64,000 nt of DNA from Proteromonas lacertae (GCA_002245135.1 NGBS01000008.1:1-64000); one strand, 5' to 3'. Positions 21,508 through 36,000 are shown, numbered from the stretch's first letter. The notes: a model not told the origin generated them from the sequence alone. Translations and numbers: made by a program.

Positions 21508-22340
21508 TAATAATAATAATAGTTAATCGTATTGGAGATCATAGTCTAAAAGAATTCAGTAAAGAATGTATAAAATCTGCACCACATTTGAAATCCCTTA
21601 TCTTTGATGGTAATATAATAACTCATACTGGTATTGAATATCTCGCCTCTGGTATGTCTAAAGGAGCGTTAAGAGAGTTGGATAAATTATCATTGAAATG
21701 GAATGAAACTAGTAATATGGCGATGGAGAAATTATCTCAGTCAATTAGAATACAGAAGATATTAACAACTTTAACTTATATAGATCTTGAAAGTATAAAT
21801 AATAATAATTATATATATATATATTTATATACTATTTATAGGATGTAGGATAACTCACAGTGCAATCACATCATTTACTACTACACTCGCAAGAGGAGGT
21901 TGTCCTTTACTTTCCACTTTAATATTAGATGACAATGCAATAGGTAATACAGGTTTGATCAGTATTTGTAATTGTTTATTATCAGATGGTATGAAAATGT
22001 TAAATTTATTAAGTTTAAGAAGTTGCTGTTTAACAAGTGATGGAATTTATTGTCTTAGTTATACAATTGGTAGTAGTAAATTGACACATTTGTCATCATT
22101 GGTTTTGTCTAATAATAATATTGAGTCAAAAGGTATAAAATCTCTGATTGATAAGATGGGTAAAGAAACATGTCCTTCTATGAGAAGCTTAGATATTAGT
22201 TATAATTTGTTTGATGAAACGACTACTTTACAGTTTGCTGGGTTGAAAGCTGCATTACCTACATTAATATCTATAAAATGTGAGAGTATGATTATTTATA
22301 TTTTATTATTTCCATAGAAAGATCCATATTTGTCGATTAG
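20814..22340 (+). CDS. LRR (ribonuclease-inhibitor type) protein with myristoylation-like N-terminus
   Basis: Seven exons (introns 20847-20879, 20962-20990, 21351-21384, 21475-21522, 21793-21841, 22286-22317), 433 residues in frame. N-terminus MGVCSS fits the N-myristoylation pattern (Gly2, Ser6) with a Cys that could be palmitoylated, suggesting membrane attachment. The rest is a chain of ~28-residue RI-type LRRs (LLELHLSRNKLGEQG, LEVLDVSENRISIGG, LKNLNLNDNQIVGKG). Introns tend to fall at equivalent positions of the repeat, right after the conserved Leu/Asn strand. RI-like LRR proteins usually act as protein-binding scaffolds; partner unknown. Confidence 0.85.
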
Positions 22341-22512
22341 AAGTAAAATAAAGTTATTTATTTGTTATTTTATTTATTTTTTAATTTTTTATTGATATGT
22401 ATGTATATATAGAGTTTATTCGTTATTGAATGAAGAGAATAAAAATTCAAATTTAAAATCTATTTTGAATTAGAATGCTTGAGAAAGCTTGGTAATCTTA
22501 AAAAATTGAAAG

Positions 22513-23900
22513 ATGAGTATACCAAGTTCAAACATCGATATAAATAATACAGTTCCGCTGAAAAGTGATTCTGCTTCAGCTCAAAGTATTTTTTAATGTT
22601 ATCCATATCATTGTCATAATAGATTCTTCAAATCAAGTCAATTCTTCTCTATTCATCAGTGAGAAGGTAGATAATTTAACTACAAATAGTTTAGCAAAGT
22701 ATGGCAAACCAGTGTCATCTGTATTACTAATTTTTATTGTGATATAGACTTCACAATCTATAGCTTCTCATATTCCATCAATATTATGCCATTCATCACA
22801 ATCATCAGTATTATCACCTCCAGCAATTACTAATTCACAAAATGAGTTATTAAAGGTAAAAGAAGAAAAGCAAGGAGATAAACCAAATTTATTAACGACA
22901 ATATATAATAATGCCGCTGTTAGTTCCCCACCAATATCCATAAAAACAGGTAATCAAAAATTAGCCAATAATGTGAAGGAATTAGCTAGTGAATTCAAAT
23001 CAAAGCCAATATTAATGACAAATTGTACAACATTACCATCTTCAATATTTTCTACAATACCCATCAATGGATTAAATCCAATTAAACAAGCAACAGTTCA
23101 TGTTGTATATTCATCCAAACCAATACCAGCAGTTGTATCTAATGATTCATCTGTAGCAACTACTCCAACAAATACAACACCAAAACAAAGACAATCACCT
23201 CACGAATTCCATAACCTAGTGAACGAAGTGAAGAATACGCTGAATGATGGTGATAAATTAAAATCAATGATAATGAATACGCCGTTAAACACATCAGTCG
23301 CATCCTTGAATATTCCATCAATACAATCTCATCAATCAAACTCATCATCAAGCCCATTTATAAATAGCACAACAACAACTGCATCATTAGAAACAGTAGT
23401 GAATAAAGGTGAAAATGAGTTTACATCTCCTATTATTACTCCAGTAGATCAAAATAAAGGTGTTAAAAGGAAGAGATCTTCTGATAGTGTATTTTTACAA
23501 CGAATATATTTTTTAGAATAGCAAAATTGGTAGTGGTTCAGAATTCTCCTCAGATTCAGACGATGATGAAGAATACAACAGTACAAAGAAGAGAAGAAGT
23601 AATGAAGGAATATCAACCAAACATAGATCAAAAATAACAAAGCATCATCACTATAATAATAATAATAATAATAACGATTCACAATTACAACAGCAGGGAC
23701 AAGGACAGCAAGGACAGATACAACAGTTGTATTGTATTTGTAATAAACCGTATTTATTATACTATATATTATATTTCTTTTTTTTATATTGATTAGATAT
23801 GATGGTCGATTTTATCATATAAATTGCAATGAATGTCACAATTGGTATCATGGAAAATGTGTTAATGTTACTCCATCAATGGGTAGTAATATTATACAAG

Positions 23901-23931
<31 letters not shown>

Positions 23932-25245
23932 TATTATTTAGTATATTTGTCCATCTTGCCATGAAAAAACCGGTAAAGAAACAATCCTACAAGATTCAAC
24001 AACAACAACAACATCATCATCAAACAATACAATATCTAATAATAATAATTCATCTTCTTCAAATAATAATCAAATACTAACTCCAGAAATACCACTAGAT
24101 GCCTGTCCATTCTGTAAAGATCTCTGTCCTTCCATTCAATCAGCAATAATGTGTTGTTTATGTAAAAGATTTACCCATTCAAAGTGTATAGCCAATAATA
24201 ACCGTGAGATTATCAACGATAAGGAATATATATGTAATATTTGTGAATTAACTGAAGAAGGGAAGAAAAGGAAAGAAGAAATATCAAAGAAAATGGCAAT
24301 ATATAATACACCTACAAATACATTATCTACTTCTTCATTATTGAATAATAATAATAATAATAATAATAATAGTTTATCATCAGCATCATCATTAGCTTCA
24401 TCCTCTATTCAATATAGAAAGAATTCATTATCATTTGCAGATTTATCACCAACTACTTTGAGATTATCAAAAGTTGTATATATATTAATTTATTTGTTTT
24501 TGTTATTTAGTATGATGATCCATTAATGAGTTTAATCTATTACAGTGAAGAACCAACTCTATTTCTAGATCATTATATCGCTGTCTATAATGGTAGTGAT
24601 ACTTGGAAAATAGCTAAAATAGAGAAATATAATGGTTATCATAAGAGATATCATGCCAAAGTAGAAGGTGATAAAACTCAATGGATTAGATTAGATAATA
24701 GTGGTAAAAAACCGTATAAATAATAATATCTATTTATTATATATTATAATTATATAGAGATATATGGAGATTTATCCCAACTGTAACTGCCATCAAAGTA
24801 GATAGAAAGAATCAGCAGTCCAGACATTTAATCATCAAAAAAGAGGATTTACTTTCACCATTTACATCATCTGGTACTCCAGAAGATTTGAATAAATATT
24901 ATGTTTATTCACCATTGTCATTAGATGATGAATGTATTGGAGATTCGCTATGTATTTTAAAAGCAGAGAAGTTATGGTTTCCAGCTGTTGTAGAAGAATA
25001 TGATTCATTTACTAAGAATCATATGATTAGGTATGATAATGGTGAAATAGAATGGATTCATTCTACTCATAAAGCTAAATTAGTATATATTTTTTTTATT
25101 TAAATAGCCACCAAAATTATGTGTTGAAGCTGCATTAAATATGAAAATGAAGTTGTTTGAACCTGATACATTTGAAAGTAAAAAACATGATACTAGTTTC
25201 TTACATTTGCCTTATAAAATGTCAATTAAAAGAAAGAGAAATTAA
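22513..25245 (+). CDS. PHD-finger / Tudor-like chromatin reader
   Basis: Multi-exon gene (about nine short introns). The N-terminal ~360 residues are Ser/Thr/Asn-rich with a basic KRKRSS segment and polyN/Q tracts. Then comes a canonical C4HC3 PHD finger (CICNKPYDGRFYHINC, CHNWYHGKC, YICPSC) and a second PHD-like Cys/His cluster (CPFCKDLC, CCLCKRFTHSKC, YICNIC). Toward the C-terminus are two Tudor-like motifs: IAVYNGSDTWKIAKIEKY...HAKVEGDKTQWIRL and LCILKAEKLWFPAVVEEY...IRYDNGEIEWI. The combination predicts a nuclear protein reading methylated histone tails. I cannot assign an orthologue. The upstream 40 bp contains two GCTTG half-sites. Confidence 0.83.
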
Positions 25246-25354
25246 TTTTTATATATATGTTTTTATTATATTTTAACCCAATAATAATATATATTTGCTC
25301 TATTCTTTATGTTAGTATTATTCCTTTCTTTCTATTTACTTAATCATCTTCTAT

Positions 25355-25958
25355 TTACAATAATATCACTAATAATAGCAAAATAATCATAATTGAAGGG
25401 ATTAAAGCTGAAGATATATCTTGATATATTGTTATTTTGTCACTATCTAGAACATTATATACTGTTTTACCATCATCCTTATCAATTATTTGCCCATCTT
25501 GCATATGTAATTTTATAGGGTGTACAATATTAACAAATGGATTATTCGCTTCTCCATCAGTCAACCAACTACCATCACAATTTGCCACTATATAGTTCAT
25601 ACTTACAAAACCATCAGGAGGATTACATTCACCTAATAATCTTTGCTTTATCCCTCCTTTAACAAACACACCTGTTTGACTATAATCCAAATTATCAAGA
25701 GTATATTCGCTATAATCAGCATAATCTTTCTTTGTGACATATTTTGCATACTGAAGTTTGTCTACAAGTTGATAAAATATATGATCATCAGTTAACATTA
25801 ATTTATTATAATTTATCCAGGTATTATTTGGAATTGGTCCATCGGGAGGTACAGTAGCATCAGCTGCTTGTACTATGCAAGCATCGCAAATTAAGACGGT
25901 TGATAATACTATTCATATTATATATGAGGCAGATACAGAGTAAGAAATAAGATTTCAT
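25355..25958 (-). CDS. Secreted GPI-anchor-like protein, paralogue 3
   Basis: Exon 1 (MKSYFLLL, ATG at 25958), a 28-base intron (25909-25936), then one long exon. Signal peptide, then PPDGPIPNN, a ~140-residue ectodomain with paired cysteines (LLGECNPPDGF, NYIVANCDGSW), and a hydrophobic C-terminus after a small-residue site (SSALIPSIMIILLLLVILL) that looks like a GPI-attachment signal. It is the most diverged of three tandem copies. Family unknown to me. Probably a surface protein. Confidence 0.75.
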
Positions 25959-26076
25959 TTTGTCTAACGATAATTTCTTAAAACGAATTTATATTTTTTT
26001 ACAGTAAAACCAAAAAACATCTATAATTAGCACCTGTTACTTTACTGTACTGTTATTTTTTGTTACTGTTTCAGAT

Positions 26077-26710
26077 CTAGATTAATAATATCAATAATAA
26101 TGACAATATTATTAATGATGGAATTAATGAAGAAGAAGCACCTGTGTAATAGTCTACTTTATCTGCACCGATAGTTTCACGTACAGTAGTAGTAATCTCC
26201 TTTTTATCAACATCATAATCATACACCTTACCGTCTTTAATAGCAAAGTACAATTTTTTGGGAATTTGGTCAAAATAACTATAAATTAGTGTATCAGGTA
26301 GCTCAGCATCACCACAATTTTCTTTTAAATAGTTATATCCTGCCCATCCACTGGGATTACAAGCTGCTAATTTTTTTTCTGTTTTTGTTACACCATAACC
26401 TCTTGCACATCTTTCTGGATCGAAATTGCCTTTAGTATACTCAGTATAGTTCTCATGTTGGTTAACTTCCATAAATAAAGCTAATTTATAAGTGGCAGTA
26501 TGCACACAGTATATATGATCTTTTGTGATTTGGGCATTTATATTATTCTGTCCTGTAGGATAAATAATTGCTAGATCATCTGGTATTTGTCCATCTGGAA
26601 GCTTAGTGGGATCAGCTGCTTTAACCACACAAACATAACTGAATAAACAGATTAATAATACTAAAAATGTTATAATATAATCATATACTGAAGTAGAAAT
26701 AAGATTTCAT
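26077..26710 (-). CDS. Secreted GPI-anchor-like protein, paralogue 2
   Basis: Exon 1 MKSYFYF (22 bases), 28-base intron (26661-26688) inside the signal peptide, then the mature protein: AADPTKLPDG, TKDHIYCVHTATYKLALF, YTEYTKGNFDPERCA, CNPSGWAGYNYLKENCG, LYFAIKDGKVYDYD, and a hydrophobic GPI-like tail after GASSS. The conserved Cys pair around PSGWA.YN.LK.NCG suggests a disulfide. It is about half identical to paralogue 1, and the leader exon, intron and upstream TTTGAAACGAAT motif are conserved as nucleotides. Function unknown. Confidence 0.82.
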
Positions 26711-26820
26711 TTGAAACGAATAAAAAACACTAATCATTACAACATAAAAAACACAGCAATATCAATAGTTAATATAATTCAATTTACATTCATATTACTA
26801 TACTTTCACTACTATTACTT

Positions 26821-27457
26821 TTACATTAATAAAATCATTAATAAAGAGAGAATGATTAAAGATGGTAAAATACCAAAAGAAGCATCATAATAATCTATCT
26901 CATCTTCTGAAACAGTTTGACGTGATTGAGTTTTGATCGTTTTTGTTGTAATATCAAAATCATACACCGTTCCTCCTCTCCAAGCAAAATATAATTTTTG
27001 TGGAACATTTGCATAACGACCATTGATAAAATCCTCAGAAAGTTGATCTCCTCCACAATTATCCTTCAACCAGTTGTAACTGGCCCAACCACTGGGAACG
27101 CATCCTTCTAATTCTCTCATCCTTCTTGCACCACCATAGTTTATTGCACATCTTTTTGGATCAAAATTGCCTTTAGTATACTCAGTATAATTATAGTCTG
27201 TATGATCTTTTGATTCAACAAATAAAGCAAATTTATAAGTTTGGCCTTCATTGTAGTATATATGATCTTTTGTAATATAAACATCTACATTCCCAAATAA
27301 TGATGGATAAATAATTGCTAGATCATTAGGAATTGGTCCATCTGGAAGCTTAGTAGGATCAGCTGCTTTAACTACACAAGCATAACTGAATAAACAGATT
27401 AATAATACTAACAATGTTATAATATAATCATATACTGAAGTAGAAATAAGATTTCAT
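26821..27457 (-). CDS. Secreted GPI-anchor-like protein, paralogue 1
   Basis: Same plan as paralogue 2: 22-base leader exon (ATG at 27457), 28-base intron (27408-27435), signal peptide ending ...ACVVKAADP, conserved ITKDHIYYNEGQTYKFALF, NYTEYTKGNFDPKRCA and CVPSGWASYNWLKDNCGG, and a C-terminal hydrophobic run ending SLLMILLM. The first exon and intron are nearly identical to those of paralogue 2 while the ectodomains have diverged, which suggests either conversion of the leader or faster change of the exposed part. N-glycosylation sequons (NYT) are present. Confidence 0.82.
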
Positions 27458-27660
27458 ATTGTAACGAATAAAATTTTTAAAACGAATAAATTTTTAATTT
27501 TAATTCTTAGAAGGAATGATAACTATTATATCATTCAAGTATATTACTTTATGACATGCTATATATGGTATAATTGGGTATATATCGTTATTTAATATAT
27601 TTTTAATAATTTAAATAACGAATCTATTTTTGAAACTATTTTTAAAAGTTTGAATTTTAA

Positions 27661-28355
27661 ATGCCTAAAAGAGCCGCTGCTGGTACAAAAAATACTTCAT
27701 CCAAACGAATGAAACAAGAAAATGTAAAAGAAGATGTGATAAATGCCGTAGCACTTTTTCAAGATCTTTCTGTTCAGATAAGTGATTGGATGAATGAGAA
27801 CGTAAATCAAGCGGAAGATTTAATCATGCGAATTAAAAGTTATGTGAATATTCAGTTAAACACATTACCGTCAAAAATTGCTGACATGCCTATATCTTTT
27901 AAATAAATCTATTTCAAATATATTTTTCTTAATATTCATTTTACATGAAAGACTTTTTAGCAAATTTTGAAACAAAAGATATAAAAGAAATGATGAATAA
28001 CTTAGATTCATCTATAGTTGAACCAAGTGAAAACACAACAAAACTACCAGAAACAGCGACAATTAAGAAAGACAGAACATATACCACAGTTCCAAACACA
28101 ATTCTAAAAATTAATCCAAAACTCCCAAGAACACCAGCAATTACTCGATTTGGACCTTATCCAGAAAGTAGAACTAGAGCAACACTAATATTGAATGATG
28201 AATCTGTAGATCTTGATTTAGGATCAAAAGTTGTTAATTTGTTAGGAAATGCAAATCCTAAACTAACAAATGAAGAAAAAGAAGAAGCTCTAAAGACATT
28301 AGAAGATTTCCAGAAGAGAGTGACTTTAGCTATTGATATGTTAAAAGCAGATTAA
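27661..28355 (+). CDS. Borealin-like chromosomal passenger complex subunit
   Basis: 213 residues from two exons split by an AT-AC intron (27892-27944). The N-terminal half matches the borealin helix that binds INCENP and survivin: VNIQLNTLPSKIADMP joined to MKDFLANFE parallels human IELLKLPKAVREMKWLDYF. The middle has LPRTPAITRFG-type proline-threonine motifs typical of borealin. The C-terminal ~60 residues (TRATLILNDESVDLDLGSKV ... LKTLEDFQKRVTLAID) resemble the borealin dimerisation domain. In other eukaryotes borealin targets Aurora B to centromeres. The N-terminus is Lys/Arg-rich (MPKRAAAGTKNTSSKRMK). Assignment rests on pattern and length; fairly confident. Confidence 0.75.
27892..27944 (+). 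other. Putative U12-type AT-AC intron in the borealin-like gene
   Basis: 53 bases. The 5' end is ATATCTTTT (consensus ATATCCTTT). A branch-like TTTCTTAAT (27925-27933; consensus TTCCTTAAC) lies with its A about 12-13 bases before the AC 3' end. Without removal the frame hits a stop at once; removal joins MP to MKDFLANF in phase 0. I found no GT-AG pair in the interval that would restore the frame with the expected protein. Confidence 0.75.
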
Positions 28356-28434
28356 AAATTATTATTTAAATATACATTTATTATTTTAAAACAACAACAC
28401 AAATAATAGGAAGAAGGGGAAAAAACATTAAATT

Positions 28435-29284
<850 letters not shown>

Positions 29285-29371
29285 TTTGAAAGAAGAAAAA
29301 AAGTAAATGTTCAGTTATAATTAATTCCTTTGATTAACATATCCATTCTTTTTTTAAGATTGTTATTTGAA

Positions 29372-29918
29372 ATGCTCTCAAGGTATGGATATATTTAGTC
29401 AGTTATAATATAGAGTTGCAGTTGCATCAAGAACCATTGCTAGATCAGTACCAAAAACAGTTGCCTCAATTTATGGTCGTAATTTTGCTATGTTCTATAC
29501 AAAAGAACATGAATATTTAAACGTATATTTCATGTTAATATGAAAATAGCTTAATGGTGATAAAAAGACAGGTACTCTTGGTATTACTGCTTTTGCTCAA
29601 GAATCTCTTGGTGAATTAGTTTATGCTGAATTACCAGAAGTGGGAGCTAAATTAGCTAAAGGGTATTTTTTGTTCTTCTAATCGAATAGAGAATCTTTCT
29701 GCAATCTTGAATCAGTCAAAGCTGCCAGCTCAGTTTACATGCCATGCAGTGGAACAGTAACTTCAGTCAATGAAGATTTATCTGGAAAACCAAGCTTAAT
29801 CAATGAATCTCCTCTTGAAAAAGGTTGGATTGCTAAAATCAACGTAGAAAAGGATGATTACAGTGATTTAATGGATGAAGCAGCATACAAGACATATCTT
29901 AAAGACTGTCATCATTAA
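29372..29918 (+). CDS. gcvH: Glycine cleavage system H protein, mitochondrial
   Basis: 153 residues from four exons (introns 29383-29413, 29523-29549, 29663-29689). The N-terminal ~35 residues are Arg/Ser/Ala-rich without acids, a mitochondrial presequence ([15 protein letters not shown]). Then [30 protein letters not shown], the lipoylation site [10 protein letters not shown] and the family end [10 protein letters not shown]. The H protein carries the aminomethyl intermediate on its lipoyl-lysine between the P, T and L proteins. Supports a respiring mitochondrion with glycine/one-carbon metabolism. Confidence 0.96.
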
Positions 29919-30051
29919 ATTTAGGGATTTTGAAGATAATAAACTAAAACTATTCATTATTTTGTTTTATTGGGGGGTTAACCACATTCATTCAAATAAT
30001 TAATATAAAATCAATAGAAATAATATTAATATATATGGATATACTATATAA

Positions 30052-33000
30052 TTACTTTAATGGAGAAGTAACTCCATGAGGAGAGGTAGGACCATGAGGA
30101 GACAATGCTCCTTGTCTTGTGCTAGTAAACATTTTGGAGTGGGTCATTGTCATAGTAGAGGATTGCAATAATGATTGGGATAAACCATGTGTTGTTTTAG
30201 ACATAATTGAATTTCTTAATAATCTACTTGCTGATCCAGATTCTGTCACTCTATCAGCAGTATCACTGATTGCTAATGTTATTAGTTTCATTGAATTATA
30301 TTAAAGAATACTAATATATAAATGACTTATAAAAAAAAGATATATCCAAACTGTAATATAACAATAATTATAACTACGATTTGTGTTCCTATTCCTCTGA
30401 ATATTAATGCACTTTGTGGTTCACTGTTTATATTATAATCTAAAACTATCAAAACTGTTGATAATATAGGTAAAAAAGAAGAAGAAATTAAAGATTTCTA
30501 ATAAATTCTAGAAAATCAAAACAAAAAAATGATATTGACTATAATAGCAGTCAAAAACAAACTCAAAGAATCATTAAATTCATTAGCACAATTCTTAGCA
30601 GCGTAACTGCAATATAAAAATATCAAAGCCATTATTCCATCAGTTGCAAATTCAACAGCACTAAATGCTGTAGATGGTGTACAACCACGAATATACACAT
30701 TATCGAAATATGAACTGAATTTTTGACTATATACTTCTTCATATTCATTTGGCTGTATATATCTCCACATTAAATGAAGTACTACTTCAAATAATAAACA
30801 TGGCAATAAAAAACCTAATACTCTTAATGTGGAGATTTTAGTCTATTAATATATTCATCATAGATTATAAATAATATACCTTCGTAATATTGATTTTTGA
30901 TTTCTTACTCTTTTTATATAATTTCATTGTTTTGGAAAGTAATATTGCTAATATTCCTTTACCACTTAATCCTAATAATAATGGTCTAAGCATACAAATA
31001 TCATTATCTCTTGTTGGTGGAATACCTAATGGAATTGCTGACAAAGAACAAAAGAACAAAAAGATGGATAAAATGAAGTTATATGGTCTTCCAAAAGAAC
31101 GAATTATCACTTTGTTTCTGTTGGATATGGTAAATACTAATGCAGTAGTACAACACAATAATGCAATTGACATTAAGACATAAAAAACTGCATTACCAAC
31201 TACCTCATATTCATAATATACATCATTCTTTCCAAATTTACAAAATGATGGTAAATGATTCAAATATGGTTTTGCTTGAATATCAATCGAATTACTTCCT
31301 GAATATGGATATATTTGAACTATTTCACCAACATCATTGATTTCTGTTATATACATACTTCTCTTTGCATAACCTGAAGTTTCTAAAGCAATTGATCCAG
31401 AAGGAGATGCTGTTTCTACTCCAATCATATTTACTAGTAAATACTTTAAATCTGGAATAGCTTGACCTGATTCTTCATTTCCTAATACCATACCATTCTT
31501 TAATAACGTTATTGCTATTTGAACACTTTCTATCTCTTCAGTTACTTCACGATTCTTACCTATATTCTTCTGAGTATCATCAACAAATGATTGAGCTAAT
31601 GCAGAGGTTAATGATGGATTAAAACTAACAGGATTATAAATACCAGCAAATAATGATAAATCAAATTCCATATAATCATAATAACTATATACAATATTAA
31701 CAAATATTATGTCTGATGTTAATGAAGATGTTTGTTTCATTATATCAACAAATTTCTTTCCTCTATCACCAGATAAAAAGTATAATATCATAATTTTATT
31801 ACCATCAGCTATGTTGTAGATCTTATTAAACACTGTTTTCACTGTATCTGCTGTGATTGTTTCATCTGTTACAAATGTATGTTTTAAATTAAATTCTAAT
31901 TCTGATTTGAAATACTCATCTGCAGTGTCATAATTCTGTTGTGATACTTCGTCATTATCACCTATAAAATAATAATTATTGACATTCAATGTCTTAGCAT
32001 AATCAGTTGTTATTTCCAACTTTTGATGAAGGGTTGTTCCTATACTGATTATATTTTCTGAACAATAATTTCCTTCAGTTTGACCTAAATAGAGAAAGAG
32101 TTTATTAGTCTTTTCTGCTATTTCTAAACCAGCTTTTCTACATACAATACTAAAACAACCAATAAAACTCATTACATCTGTATCATTTTCATATTTCGCT
32201 AATTCACTTCTAAATTCTTCAATACTATCTGCAAATATATGAACTTCTTCAACATATTTACCATTAATTTGATTATAATTTAATTCTCTAACTAAACTCT
32301 TCTCCTCTATCATTACAGGAACTTCCTTTTTATTGTTATTCTTATCATGTAAAAATATTAATTTCATACTATCCATTTTGAATTTACTTAAGTCTTCTTC
32401 ATTTATACCTTCCTTTGAAAAATCACATTTATATCCAACATTCTCTTCTAATAATTGATTATAAGCTTCAGATTCTTCTCCTTTAGATGCAAAATCTAAT
32501 ATTTTCATCTCATAATTAACACCAATTTGACCATAGTATATAACACGATTAGCATATCCATTAGTATTCATCTCCAATTGACCAGATGGACTTGTAAAAC
32601 TATAACCATACAGTTTTGGTCTAACTTGAAGTGATTCATACGAATAAGTATTTTCTGCTGCTTCTGCATATAATTTAACAGCTGTATAACCTGCTTCCAT
32701 TCCTGAATTAATCACTACATTTGTACCATACGCATTAGTCATTGCAGTTACAAATACTTTAGCTGCATCACCATAACTATCATCAGCTGTTGCTGATAAA
32801 CCCATTTCTTTTGTAAATGTGGTAGTAAAATACATTCCATTAATACATTCAGAATCTAATTCTTTTAAATCACTATCATCTAGACCAGAGATAATTAATG
32901 TAATTCTTTTTGCATTTAAACCTCTATTACATAAATATTTGATTGGAGTGATTATATTTCCTGTCCCAATTGCTATAATAACTGCACTTCTTAAGAATAT

Positions 33001-36000
33001 TTCATCTTCTATCTCATCTAAGGATGTTATATTTGCTACATCATATGGACCATGAATTGTACTACCTGTTTGCTTTATCAAATTAAGTGTAGATCGAGTG
33101 GATGACTGAGAATATTCAGTGTCAATTTGTAGTAACACATATTCATTATATTTGTCTAGTATAAATTTACCTATTCCTTTTGTCAACTGACTACTTGTTG
33201 ACTGAACTGTAAAAGTATATTCACTACAGAATCCAGCTGCTGTATTTCCTGTATAAAAGAATAATTTCTTATAACGATCAAATATTGGATATAATTTCTT
33301 TTGTATATTATATTTTGATCCACCAAACACAACTTTCACTTCATCTAATCTACCCAATTCTGTTGCCATTTCTATATATTTATCTACATCAGATTCTGGA
33401 TTTCTAACTTCTAATATGATTTTCCTTCCTAATATTCCATTTGCATTATTCAATTCATTAACTGCTTCTAATATTCCATCAGTAATTGCTCTTTCATATT
33501 CACTATAATCACCTGTAAAAGAGTTAATTATTCCAATTGTAAATGATAATTCTTTTTGTTTATAACCAACTGATGGATCACTAAAATCACATTTGTTTTT
33601 TCCAACATTAACAAACTGTTTCCATGGTGTTGGGTATATCTTAGAAGATGATTGATAATATATATCAAATTTTGTTCCTTCTTCATTCAAATATCCAAGA
33701 TAAATATAATGACTCATATAGTGATTCTTTTCTAATGTTACTTTTCCTTCAGGTGCATTATAGTCTCTATTTTGCAATGACTTCATAATTACACTATGAT
33801 TAGTCACACCGTTTTCAGCAACTACTATCGCTCCAATATGGTAACATCGAATAAGCATTATTCATTATTTCTGTTATTGCGTCATTTGAATAAGATTTAA
33901 CATCTTCTCTAAATATATTGTTTTCTACCACTGATGAATCTGACTGTAAATAAGAAGTAACAGCATAAAACTGTCTAAATCCTAGATTTAGTACATTATT
34001 TCCAGTAGCATAAGATATTAATGGATATTTATGAATATCAGCTTTAGCTTTTTGCAAAGCAGCATCAAGCCCTTTATGATTTGTTACAGAACCAAAGAAC
34101 AATATTGTACAACCATCAGGTTGAGTTGCCATTATATTATTCACTATTGAAGTAAAATCAGTCTCAGCTGGATCTACTGTTGTACTAATACCAACTGTCA
34201 AATACTTAAAACTCAAATAACTTGTAGTATATTCAACTGCTTTTTTACTATATGAATCTGTGCTTCCTATTATTACAAATCTCATTTTGTCTTCATCTGT
34301 AACATCTGAATATACATCTATCACTCTATCCATAATACTTGGCTCTCTTGATGCATAATAAATATATTCTTCACAGGATTCACCACCCATATAACCAACA
34401 TGGAAAAATGGAGTATCATGATTAATCAATGTACTTTTAATTGATTCTAAACATTCTAATGATGCAGTTGTAAATATTACATCATAATTCTTACTTTTTA
34501 TTGCAGTACCTAATGTTGCTAAACAGGTAGAATCATCAGATCCAATATCAATTGTGGTTAAATACAATTGTTTGCCAATTAAACCACCATCTCTATTCTG
34601 TTCATCTACACACAGATTCAAAACAGCAGATAATCCATAATCACGATCTTTATAGTTTCCTGTTTGTGAAAAAGCTAATAAAACGCCTAATGCATCAATT
34701 ATTCCATAACTTAAAATATTTTCATTTGTCCAATCACAAACTATTTGATTATATCCATCAACGTCCCAATTGTAAGCCATTGGAGCTTGAGCTCTGATTT
34801 GACCAGAAAGTGGTTTAACTGTATGTGAATTTGGTAACCATTGTGCTACAGATATACTTAAAGAAATAAAATGATTCGTTGCTACAGATATTGTACCAGA
34901 ACATATGGTGATTGTTGTTTTATATAAATACTCAAATAAATCATAATTCAATGTTAATTTTCCTGCCAATTTATTGGCTGCTATCCATAATCTAATAGCT
35001 ATTGAACCACCTTCACCATAGGCAGTATTCCATGATCTTCCTGTTTCACTGAATGTATGTTTATACAAACTGGATTCTGTACCTTTAGATTCATCAAAAT
35101 GTGAAGATACCAAATAAACATCAACACTTTCTTTCACACTGTAAGATCTAATTGTATCTCTATCAACATTATTAGATAAAACTTGGAATAAACCATTTGC
35201 AAATATATAGTTATTCAATGTATCAAACACAGCATATAAATAACCAGAATCATAGGTTGTAAATACTGTACCACCTTCTGGATATGTATCAATCCAATTC
35301 TTCACAACTCTATCCATATCAATCATACTAGAACCTCTATGATCTACTATAGTAAAACTTGTATCAGCTAACTTATTCTTAAGAATAGTAAACAACAAGT
35401 CAGAATAAACACTATCTAATCCAATCAATAATAGGTTCTGTTTCTTATTACTTGTTTGTGTTAAAAATCCACAATAGTATCCATAAATTGATTAGTTACC
35501 ATTCCACAATACATTACATTCTCAAGACATTCTTGACCTTCAAAGTTTGATGGATACCATAATACTTTCTTATATTGCTTCAAATACTCTGCAGTTTGAA
35601 TTCTACATTTATTCAGGAAACAACCAATAAACAGTTCAGCTCCATCTTTCATTGCTTGTTTTGCTGCTATTACTCCTCCTTCATTTATACTCATAGTATC
35701 ATATATTTTACCTTTTAACATATATTTACCAAATAAACCATCTTCATTATTAACTATATTGATTTCAGCCATTATTGGATCAATTGCTGTAGATTCTAAA
35801 CCTGCATAAGCTCCACTTATTGAGAATAATAATGCTATTAATACGGTCTCTTTAGGTATTTTTGAACCTCTTACTTCTTCACCCCAATCACATCCATAAT
35901 ATAAGCTTGCTGTGTTATAACCAAACCATGGATTTGCAGGAACTGCATTACTATAACTATAAACCATTACTTTCTCTTTTCCATTTATTTGATATAAACC

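Noticed and set aside
30890-31183. Plus-strand frame inside the GPCR 7TM region
   Set aside because: Antisense to clear TM helices on the minus strand; no start context or homology.
35455-35470. Programmed frameshift in the GPCR at TTTTTAA
   Set aside because: Similar one-base shifts of both directions occur in unrelated genes of the window, so a homopolymer sequence error is simpler.
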